Origin: Verrucomicrobiota bacterium
GTDB lineage: Bacteria > Chlamydiota > Chlamydiia > Chlamydiales > Rhabdochlamydiaceae
Length of the DNA: 33,151 nucleotides
Direction: 5' to 3'
Assembly (NCBI GenBank): GCA_018239985.1
Contig: JAFEGK010000017.1
Location: 1 to 33,151, forward strand
The first letter of the stretch is position 1. Every line of letters starts with the position of its first letter. The notes below the pieces were generated by a model. The model did not search any database. It saw nothing but the letters and a program-made list of their open reading frames with translations, and was not told the DNA's origin. This document shows positions 8,010-14,006 of the stretch, piece after piece. A program made the translations under genes and the position numbers.

Positions 8010-9515
8010 ATGGAAGAATTAATAGAAGACACCCATTCAAAGCCCCAGCAGAAATTGAGATTTGCTCTCGACAGCATGAAGCAAATTCTCTCTAGTGAGA
8101 CTACACCGGTCTTTAAAGATTTTTGGGAAGCAAAGCGGGCTTGTCTAGAACTTTTCAAGGAAAAGCTGCCACCTCATATCCGGACACTCTACTGGAATGA
8201 GTATGTCGAAATGACCGATGCTCTTCGACAGGTGAAAGCCTTGTTGGATGAGCAATCTTCCTTTGCTGAAGAGCAAATTGATTTGGCTATCCAAGCAATC
8301 GAGCATGATCTAGAGAATTTCGAGGTAACTCTCGGTGACATGAGTGGGATAGAGCTCCCATCTGAATCGAAATTTTTGCTGCAAAATGGGGCAAAATATA
8401 TCCGTCTTCAGAAAGAGCTCGACCTTTTCAACACATTTGCTGGGCGTTTAAATGGGCTACGTAAAGAGTTGATGCAGACTCAGATGCGGATTCGTAATAA
8501 GAATAAACTTTTCCAGAAACTGAGCAAACTAGGCGATTTAGTATTCCCTAAACGAAAGGAGGGGATTAAAGCCCTATCTGAGCTTTTTGTCGCTGATGTA
8601 GAACGTTTTATCATCGGTTTTAATTCTGCCAAAGGTCCCTATTTCGGTTTGAAAGATGAAATCAAGGCAATGCAAAAATTTGCGAAGCTTCTGACCCTTA
8701 GCACTGGGGCGTTTAATCAGACTCGTGAAAAACTCAGCAGCTGCTGGGATCAGATCAGGGACAAAGAGGCTCAACACCGCGAACAGCGAGAGGAAGAAAA
8801 GGGGCGATTCAAGCACAATTTTGAGCAGTTTGCCCCTCAAATCGAGACATTTAAAGCAGAGTGCGCAGAGCTGAAACTCTCTTCCCACGCAGCTGATACT
8901 AAAATCGAAGAGCTTGTCGGTGCAATGAAAGATCTTGGATTTGGGATTAACGAGATCAAGGGAATAAAAAAACAGCTTTTTGATGCGAAAAAAGTTCTCG
9001 AAGAGAAAGAAAATGAAGATAGAAAGAAAGCTGCTGAGGCTGAAGAATTTGAAAAGCAGCGACAAGCAAATACCTATCACGCCCTCCTCGAAGAGATCCA
9101 AGAGGTACTCGATCAAGCAGACGTTTTGCCATTAAATACCCTTGTCGAAAAATGGGAAGCTTTTTTAAAAGAAGAAAAAGCCCTGAAAATTATGGGGCTC
9201 GAGAAAGCCGTGCTGGAGAACCGACTCGGAAGCATTGCCGACTCTATACAAGAAAAGAAATGGAAAAGTGCTCTCGAGCAGAGTCCAGAAGAGATGGTCT
9301 CTTCCTTGAATATGCTTTTGAGCGAAAGACATAAAGAGAAGCGGAAGTTAAAAGAGGCGTTAGAATCCCATCGAAAAATCGTTGGGGGATCGGCCTTAAA
9401 CTTTGAGCAGTCGCTGCAATATCAAGAGCTTCTCAGAGAAGAAAAATTTAGACTCGATACCATCGAGACAATGGTGGAAGAAATCGAGGAAAAACTATTT
9501 GATTTAGAGGAATAA
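8010..9515 (+). CDS. large coiled-coil cytosolic protein (CT768-like position)
   Basis: 501 aa, very rich in Glu, Lys, Leu and Gln, with long heptad-like stretches, above all residues 230-370 (REQREEEKGRFKH, KKVLEEKENEDRKKAAEAEE) and 430-500. No signal peptide or membrane helix is visible and there are no catalytic motifs. It follows the position of the coiled-coil hypothetical CT768 of Chlamydia trachomatis (between miaA and ybeB), recalled from memory, so it is probably a conserved chlamydial protein of unknown function. The ATG at 8010 has a weak ribosome site. It is followed after 2 nt by the HAD phosphatase gene, which suggests co-transcription with phosphatase, nadD and rsfS. A structural or scaffolding role is a guess. 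Confidence 0.85.
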   Translation: MEELIEDTHSKPQQKLRFALDSMKQILSSETTPVFKDFWEAKRACLELFKEKLPPHIRTLYWNEYVEMTDALRQVKALLDEQSSFAEEQIDLAIQAIEHDLENFEVTLGDMSGIELPSESKFLLQNGAKYIRLQKELDLFNTFAGRLNGLRKELMQTQMRIRNKNKLFQKLSKLGDLVFPKRKEGIKALSELFVADVERFIIGFNSAKGPYFGLKDEIKAMQKFAKLLTLSTGAFNQTREKLSSCWDQIRDKEAQHREQREEEKGRFKHNFEQFAPQIETFKAECAELKLSSHAADTKIEELVGAMKDLGFGINEIKGIKKQLFDAKKVLEEKENEDRKKAAEAEEFEKQRQANTYHALLEEIQEVLDQADVLPLNTLVEKWEAFLKEEKALKIMGLEKAVLENRLGSIADSIQEKKWKSALEQSPEEMVSSLNMLLSERHKEKRKLKEALESHRKIVGGSALNFEQSLQYQELLREEKFRLDTIETMVEEIEEKLFDLEE

Positions 9516-9517
9516 TA

Positions 9518-10159
9518 GTGGAGCTTAGTGCTTTTGATTTAGATCACACCTTAATCCAGGGAAACGCAGGATCCCACTTTTGCCGTTTTCTTTATCGGCA
9601 TAAAGCCCTTCCATTTTCCCTTGTGATCCAATCGGTGATTTATAAAATACGGCACCGTTTTTTCGGCATGACTTTGTCTGAGCTACATCACAGTATTTTC
9701 AATAAAATTCTCAGAGGAAAGCCATTTGAGCAGCTCGAAAAATATATCGACAAATTTGTTCATGAGATGGTCAATCGTTCTCTTTATCTTCCTGCCTTTG
9801 CAAGGCTAAAGAGAGCTCAGCAACTCGGCCACTACACAATGATACTGTCCAATTCCCCAAGTTTTCTTGTTCAAAGATTTGCCAAAGCCCTTGGTGTCAA
9901 TGCCTATTATGCAACCGAGTATGCTCTCGATGAGCAGAACTGCTTTGCCAAAATCAAGCGGATCCTCGAAGGGAAAGACAAAGCCAGGCACATTCTTAAA
10001 ATTGCGAAAAAATTGGGTATTTTCTTTGAGCAAATCACAGCCTACTCTGATAGCGTCCTCGATTTAGAATTTTTACAAGTTGCCGGTAAACCCATTGCCG
10101 TCAATCCGGATAAAAAACTGAGGGCCATTTCCATCAAAAATCAGTGGAGCATTATTTGA
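9518..10159 (+). CDS. HAD-superfamily phosphatase, SerB-like subclass (GTG start)
   Basis: 213 aa. The nucleophile motif FDLDHTL is near the N-terminus (Asp7 and Asp9). Motif II is ILSNSP, a lysine region follows, and the acidic motif is YSDSVLDLEFL near the C-terminus, with the ending GKPIAVNPDKKLRAI typical of HAD-IB (phosphoserine phosphatase-like) enzymes. The helical cap sits between motifs I and II. The substrate cannot be read; phosphoserine or a lipid/sugar phosphate are possibilities. The start is GTG at 9518 with GAGG 7 nt upstream, at the end of the preceding gene. Its 3' end overlaps the nadD start by 16 nt. Confidence 0.88.
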   Translation: MELSAFDLDHTLIQGNAGSHFCRFLYRHKALPFSLVIQSVIYKIRHRFFGMTLSELHHSIFNKILRGKPFEQLEKYIDKFVHEMVNRSLYLPAFARLKRAQQLGHYTMILSNSPSFLVQRFAKALGVNAYYATEYALDEQNCFAKIKRILEGKDKARHILKIAKKLGIFFEQITAYSDSVLDLEFLQVAGKPIAVNPDKKLRAISIKNQWSII

Positions 10160-10743
10160 AGCATTGGGGTTTTTTTGGTGGGACATTCGATCCTATCCAT
10201 TTTGGTCACCTCAATCTTGCAATTAACCTTCTAGAAGTACACAAACTCGATCATATCCTCTTTTCCCCAGCCAATTTTTCCCCAATGAAAGGGGATAACT
10301 TACCGACAGCCTCATCCAAAGACAGACTAGAGATGACAAAACTTGCTCTCGAGGGGATACCCGATTTCTCTCTTCTCGATTTAGAACTAGAGCGAGAAGG
10401 TCCCTCTTACACCATCGATACAATTAAAGAATTACTCCGCCATCATTCTGGAGTCCAATTTCATCTGATTCTTGGAGAAGATGTTTTAGAGGGACTGCCA
10501 AAATGGAGGCATGTGGAAGAATTGCTGACCCTAGCCCCCCCTTACATCGGTGCTCGTCCGGGGGCGAAACTGCCCAAACTGCCCCTTCCCATCGCCAAAT
10601 GGGTCGATAGGGGAAGAAGCGATATTCCTAATATGGAGATCAGTAGTACCGAACTGCGAAAGCGCCTTATTCAAAAAAAGTATTGTGGCCATTTAATCCC
10701 AACCAAAGTTCTCGACTACATTCATGCCCATAGGTTATACTAA
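10144..10743 (+). CDS. nadD: NadD, nicotinate-nucleotide adenylyltransferase
   Basis: Makes deamido-NAD from nicotinate mononucleotide and ATP. The nucleotidyltransferase motif GGTFDPIHFGHL lies near the N-terminus and the second signature ISSTELRKRL near the C-terminus. HLILGEDVL lies between them in the usual substrate-binding place. At 199 aa it has the normal length. The start is GTG at 10144, inside the end of the HAD phosphatase gene, with no clear Shine-Dalgarno, so translational coupling is likely. The next gene is rsfS, a pairing seen in many bacteria, which supports the call. Confidence 0.95.
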   Translation: MEHYLKHWGFFGGTFDPIHFGHLNLAINLLEVHKLDHILFSPANFSPMKGDNLPTASSKDRLEMTKLALEGIPDFSLLDLELEREGPSYTIDTIKELLRHHSGVQFHLILGEDVLEGLPKWRHVEELLTLAPPYIGARPGAKLPKLPLPIAKWVDRGRSDIPNMEISSTELRKRLIQKKYCGHLIPTKVLDYIHAHRLY

Positions 10744-10749
10744 ACGCTT

Positions 10750-11106
10750 ATGCCGGATACTCAACTCAATTTTTTAACAACCGTCGCCCAAACCATTTAT
10801 GACAAAAAGGGGATGAACATCCTCGCCCTCGACGTGCGCGGAGTCTCCACTCTCACCGATTACGTCTTGGTCGCCGAAGGATCGGTCGATCGTCATGTGA
10901 TCGCAATTGCCCACGCCGTCATTGATGCCCTAAAAAAAGAAGGGGAGCGCCCTTTCCAAGTCGAGGGGTTGGAAACTGGCGATTGGGTCGTCATCGATTA
11001 CCTCCAATACATGGTCCATATCTTTATGCCCGGCCTTAGGGAGAAATATCGTCTCGAAGAGCTTTTCCGCGATGGGAAAATCATCGATCTTCAAATAAAA
11101 ACTTGA
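10750..11106 (+). CDS. rsfS: RsfS (YbeB/Iojap), ribosomal silencing factor
   Basis: 118 aa, full length. RsfS binds L14 on the large ribosomal subunit and blocks subunit joining when nutrients are short. Family motifs are LDVRGVSTLTDYVLVAEGS, the HVIAIAHAV helix, GDWVVIDYLQYMVHIFMP and the C-terminal YRLEELF. It starts 6 nt after the nadD stop. A good -10-like TATACT lies at 10736-10741, 8 nt before the ATG, with TCGACT 18 nt further up. It may therefore also have its own near-leaderless transcript, on top of operon read-through from nadD. Confidence 0.95.
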   Translation: MPDTQLNFLTTVAQTIYDKKGMNILALDVRGVSTLTDYVLVAEGSVDRHVIAIAHAVIDALKKEGERPFQVEGLETGDWVVIDYLQYMVHIFMPGLREKYRLEELFRDGKIIDLQIKT

Positions 11107-11110
11107 AACT

Positions 11111-11139
11111 TTGCATTTTTTTAGAAAATCAGCTATAAT
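11111..11139 (+). promoter_or_regulatory. promoter of fabF, start codon 9 nt behind the -10 box
   Basis: TTGCAT (11111-11116), a 17-nt spacer and a perfect TATAAT (11134-11139) fill the gap between rsfS and fabF. The fabF ATG begins at 11149. With a usual start 6-8 nt after the -10, the mRNA leader would be only 1-4 nt. The bases just before the ATG are GTCCCT, the same as before lysS. Confidence 0.78.
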
Positions 11140-11148
11140 GGCGTCCCT

Positions 11149-12405
11149 ATGGATAAGAAAAAACGTATCGTTGTTACTGGGATGGGACTCGTCTCATGTT
11201 TTGGATCTGATCTAGATCATTTCTATCAGTGTTTGCTAGAAGGAAAGAGTGGGATTCGCCCCATTGACAGATTTCCTGTCGAGGAATACCCTACCCGCTT
11301 TGCTGGTACTGTGACGGGTCTGAATGTCGAAGATTATATGGAGAAAAAGCAAGCCCGTCGCGTCGACCCTTATGTCCAATATACGATGGTTGCTGGTAAA
11401 AGGGCCCTTGAACATGCTGGCTTGAAGGGAGAGGCTCTAGATAAGCTCAAAAAAAATAAATGTGGGATTTTAATCGGATCTGGAATGGGCGGGATGTCTG
11501 TCTATTGCGATGGGGTCCAAACGGTTTTAGAAAAAGGTTTTAAGCGGCTAACTCCATTCTTTGTCCCCTACATCATCACGAATATGGGAGGAGCTCTCCT
11601 TGGTATCGACACCGGATTCATGGGACCCAACTATTCTGTTTCCACAGCCTGTGCAACAGCAAATTACTCGATCTATTTGGCAGCTGAACATATCCGAAAA
11701 GGGGTCGCCGATCTGATGGTTTGCGGCGGTGCTGAAGCCGCGGTCATTCCGGTGGGTCTTGCAGGCTTTGTTGCGATTAAAGCGCTGTCTACTCGCAATG
11801 ATGCTCCTGAAAAAGCTTCGCGTCCTTGGGATAAAAATCGGGACGGTTTTGTCATGGGAGAAGGGGCCGGGGTGCTCGTCCTCGAAAGTCTCGAGCATGC
11901 CCTTGCCCGTGGAGCTCCTATCCTTGCAGAATATTTAGGCGGAGCGATCTCTTGCGATGCTTATCATATGACCGATCCTCCACAAGATGGTCGTGGCGTA
12001 TGCCTCAGTATCGAAGAGGCTTTAAAAGATGCTGGAATCCCAAAAGAGCGGGTCAATTATATCAATGCCCATGCGACTTCCACCCTTGCTGGTGATACAG
12101 CTGAAGCTGCGGCAATCAAAGAGGCGTTTAAAGAACATGCCCCAAAGATTAAGATCAATGCGACAAAATCGATGACCGGTCACTGTCTTGGAGCAGCAGC
12201 TGGTATCGAAGCAGTCGCCACAATTAAAGCGATTCAAACTGGTAAACTGCATCCGACGATTAACTTGGAGGATCCTGAAGAGTGTGTCCAAGATCTCGAT
12301 ATCGTGCGGCAAGCACAAGATCATAAAATTGATGTGGCCCTCTCCAATTCATTTGGATTTGGCGGACACAATTCTTCTATTCTTTTTGCGCCGTACCGTC
12401 CATGA
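11149..12405 (+). CDS. fabF: FabF, beta-ketoacyl-ACP synthase II
   Basis: Condenses malonyl-ACP with growing acyl-ACP in type II fatty-acid synthesis, in the cytoplasm. The thiolase-fold catalytic triad is visible: Cys168 in STACATANYSI, His in NAHATSTLAGD, and His in TGHCLGAAAGIE after the lysine of KSMTGH. The N-terminal IVVTGMGLVSCFG and C-terminal SNSFGFGGHNSS are standard. The 418-aa length is typical. It has a strong promoter of its own and no Shine-Dalgarno. Its stop overlaps the Nudix gene (ATGA). FabB is the alternative, but the sequence pattern fits FabF. Together with bioY and the two Aas proteins it makes a lipid-supply neighbourhood. Confidence 0.95.
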   Translation: MDKKKRIVVTGMGLVSCFGSDLDHFYQCLLEGKSGIRPIDRFPVEEYPTRFAGTVTGLNVEDYMEKKQARRVDPYVQYTMVAGKRALEHAGLKGEALDKLKKNKCGILIGSGMGGMSVYCDGVQTVLEKGFKRLTPFFVPYIITNMGGALLGIDTGFMGPNYSVSTACATANYSIYLAAEHIRKGVADLMVCGGAEAAVIPVGLAGFVAIKALSTRNDAPEKASRPWDKNRDGFVMGEGAGVLVLESLEHALARGAPILAEYLGGAISCDAYHMTDPPQDGRGVCLSIEEALKDAGIPKERVNYINAHATSTLAGDTAEAAAIKEAFKEHAPKIKINATKSMTGHCLGAAAGIEAVATIKAIQTGKLHPTINLEDPEECVQDLDIVRQAQDHKIDVALSNSFGFGGHNSSILFAPYRP

Positions 12406-12821
12406 TCAACGAAGAATCCTTTGGCATCATCCCTCTTCAAGCTGCGACAGATGGATGGATGGTGTTTCTTATTCAGCATCGAGGTGCAAATCACTGGGGT
12501 TTCCCAAAAGGGAAAGGGAATCCTGGAGAAAAACCTCTTGAGAGCGCTTCTCGTGAGCTTTTTGAGGAGACTGGGCTAAACGTTGAGAAGATCTTGCAGC
12601 AGGAGCCGTTCAGCGAAGAATATGCGTTCACTCGAAGAGGAAAGGTGGTGAATAAAAAAGTGTTCTATTTTCCAGCTGTTGTTTTTGGTGAGTTGAACCT
12701 TCAGGAAAATGAGATTCAAGATGGAAAATGGGTCCCTTTAGAAGAGGCAGAAGCCCACGTCACTTTTGAGGAATCCAAGAAGATTTGTAAAAAACTGGTG
12801 TTTTTTCTTTTAAGCAGCTAA
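12402..12821 (+). CDS. Nudix hydrolase (MutT/Ap4A-type)
   Basis: 139 aa. A complete Nudix box, G-x5-E-x7-R-E-x2-E-E-x-G-L, is visible from GKGNPGE through RELFEETGL, the Mg2+-binding site for hydrolysis of nucleoside diphosphate derivatives. The preceding NHWGFPKG stretch is common in diadenosine-polyphosphate hydrolases, so Ap4A hydrolase is a reasonable but unproven substrate guess. The start overlaps the fabF stop by 4 nt, so the two are translated from one mRNA. The same fabF-mutT order occurs in Chlamydia (from memory). Confidence 0.92.
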   Translation: MINEESFGIIPLQAATDGWMVFLIQHRGANHWGFPKGKGNPGEKPLESASRELFEETGLNVEKILQQEPFSEEYAFTRRGKVVNKKVFYFPAVVFGELNLQENEIQDGKWVPLEEAEAHVTFEESKKICKKLVFFLLSS

Positions 12822-12847
12822 CATGGTTGTGAAAAGGAGGTTCTTCT

Positions 12848-13396
12848 ATGGGTTATGTTCAAACCAGTTTAGTTAAAGATCAAAGTTTTTTAAGGAATCT
12901 TTTCATCGTACTCGCCACTAGCGCTGTCTTCGGGCTTGTTGCTTCGATTTCGATTCCACTTCCATTTACCCCTGTTCCGATTTCGTTCACAGCTCAACTC
13001 ATTCTCCTTTTCTCAGTTCTACTGGGCAAGAGAGGAGCCTACGCTACATTTGCTTACCTTGCGCAAGGTGCAATCGGTCTTCCCGTTTTTGCAAACGGTG
13101 CATCTGGTATTGGCTGCTTCCTCGGCCCTACCGGGGGTTATCTGATTGGTTTTGCTGTGGCCTCTTACGTTGTTGCCGTATTTAGCGAAAGAATGAGAGA
13201 GAAGAGCGCGAGCAAAACTTTCGGATTAATGCTCGTTGGAAATGTGCTATTCTATGTTTTCGGACTTCCCCATCTCGCTCTGGTTGTTGGCGCTGAAAAA
13301 GCATTGATGTTTGGACTCTTTCCCTTCATTGCAACTGACATTCTCAAGTTGATTTTGGCTCAAAAAGCGCTGAAAGCATTGAAGTTTTTTGAATAA
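12848..13396 (+). CDS. bioY: BioY, biotin-specific S component of an ECF transporter
   Basis: 182 aa with about six membrane segments. Family marks are PLPFTPVPISFTAQ near residue 37, the LGKRGAYATFAYLAQGAIGLP region, and GPTGGYLIGF. BioY binds biotin and brings it in, alone or with an ECF energising module; no EcfA/EcfT genes are in the window. The start is sure: AAGGAGG (12834-12840) lies 7 nt before the ATG. It is separated from the Nudix gene by 26 nt and ended by a hairpin terminator. Biotin serves acetyl-CoA carboxylase, which fits fabF upstream. No BirA operator was recognised. Confidence 0.93.
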   Translation: MGYVQTSLVKDQSFLRNLFIVLATSAVFGLVASISIPLPFTPVPISFTAQLILLFSVLLGKRGAYATFAYLAQGAIGLPVFANGASGIGCFLGPTGGYLIGFAVASYVVAVFSERMREKSASKTFGLMLVGNVLFYVFGLPHLALVVGAEKALMFGLFPFIATDILKLILAQKALKALKFFE

Positions 13397-13402
13397 AATA
13401 AA

Positions 13403-13433
13403 AAAGACGCAAGAAAAAGTTTCTTGCGTCTTT
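13403..13433. terminator. bidirectional hairpin terminator between bioY and the convergent small gene
   Basis: A perfect 14-bp inverted repeat (AAAGACGCAAGAAA at 13403-13416 and its complement at 13420-13433) with a 3-nt loop lies 7 nt after the bioY stop and 10 nt from the stop of the gene on the minus strand. A/T runs at both edges allow it to act in both directions. Confidence 0.85.
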
Positions 13434-13442
13434 ACCTTTGTC

Positions 13443-13682
13443 TTAGATTTTTTGAGTATACATAGTTCTTCGGGCAACTTTGCCTGCTTTTCTATCCTCA
13501 GAAGGATTGGCTGATCCTTTAGTATACCCTTCGATCTTTGCTCGGCCACGAGTGAAGACTGCTCTTGCAGCGACCGATTTCGTGTCGGCGATATTAGTTT
13601 TCAATTCTGATGAGATTTTTTTCTTTGGTTCGGGGCCTCTTTCTGCTGCTCCTCTTCCTGGGGTCACTCCTCTTATCACCAT
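13443..13682 (-). CDS. unrecognised small basic protein (79 aa)
   Basis: No family recognised. The 79-aa chain is rich in Lys, Arg, Gly and Ala (GVTPGRGAAERGPEPKKKIS near the N-terminus, DRKAGKVARRTMYT near the C-terminus), with no membrane segment and low sequence complexity, suggesting a disordered or nucleic-acid-binding protein. The gene is credible because a perfect AAGGAG (plus-strand 13690-13695) lies 7 nt before its ATG and a strong hairpin lies just past its stop. The opposite-strand frame (13480-13707) has no such signals and was left out. A histone-like role is only a thought from the charge. Confidence 0.72.
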   Translation of the reverse strand: MVIRGVTPGRGAAERGPEPKKKISSELKTNIADTKSVAARAVFTRGRAKIEGYTKGSANPSEDRKAGKVARRTMYTQKI

Positions 13683-13768
13683 AAAGCATCTCCTTGTGAT
13701 GTGTTAATAAACCAGATCATCAATATCGGCATATTTTTATACAATCAAAAAGTTTACTTTATGAAAAA

Positions 13769-13957
13769 TTAATGTTTCTTCTTTCGTTTTTTGCTTTCTG
13801 AACGTAGTAGGAGAGCGATTTGCTCAATTCGATTGCTAAAGCTCAAGCTAGTCCTTTTTTCTTTTTCTTTCTTTTTGGGGACTGCCTTTCTGAGCATTTG
13901 GGCAGTTTGCTCGATTATTGCGGTTAAAGAAAAGGGCTTTTTCTGGGGTCTTGCCAT
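13769..13957 (-). CDS. unrecognised small Lys-rich protein with an internal repeat (62 aa)
   Basis: 62 aa, extremely basic, ending KSESKK-type lysine clusters (KKRKKKH). Two similar units are visible: IIEQTAQMLRKAVPKKKEK (about 14-32) and RIEQIALLLRSESKKRKKK (about 43-61). Each is a short amphipathic IEQxAxxLR helix followed by a lysine tail. No known family was recognised. Support is weaker than for its neighbour: the ribosome site is only AAAGAAG close to the ATG, and the coding evidence is the repeat and position. An 11-bp-armed inverted repeat lies 6 nt upstream of the ATG, shared with the divergent aas operon. Confidence 0.5.
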   Translation of the reverse strand: MARPQKKPFSLTAIIEQTAQMLRKAVPKKKEKEKRTSLSFSNRIEQIALLLRSESKKRKKKH

Positions 13958-13962
13958 ACTTC

Positions 13963-13995
13963 TTTGACTTATTCTGTTATGGAAAATAAGTCAAA
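13963..13995. promoter_or_regulatory. operator-like inverted repeat between divergent genes
   Basis: TTTGACTTATT (13963-13973) and its exact complement AATAAGTCAAA (13985-13995) flank an 11-nt centre, lying between the divergent 62-aa gene (ATG 13957, minus) and the first aas gene (ATG 14007, plus). Each arm contains TTGACT, a -35-like hexamer, but no good -10 is at the right distance. A dimeric regulator site or an RNA hairpin are both possible. Confidence 0.5.
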
Positions 13996-14006
13996 TCCTG
14001 ATTAAA

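Noticed and set aside
8574-9116. 180-codon open frame on the minus strand
   Set aside because: It is the antisense of the Glu/Lys-rich coiled-coil gene; its Phe/Leu/Ser-rich product is the expected mirror of GAA/AAA codons. No ribosome site and no family resemblance.
13480-13707. 75-codon plus-strand frame opposite the small basic gene
   Set aside because: No ribosome site or promoter; the minus-strand frame has a perfect AAGGAG at 7 nt and a terminator after its stop.
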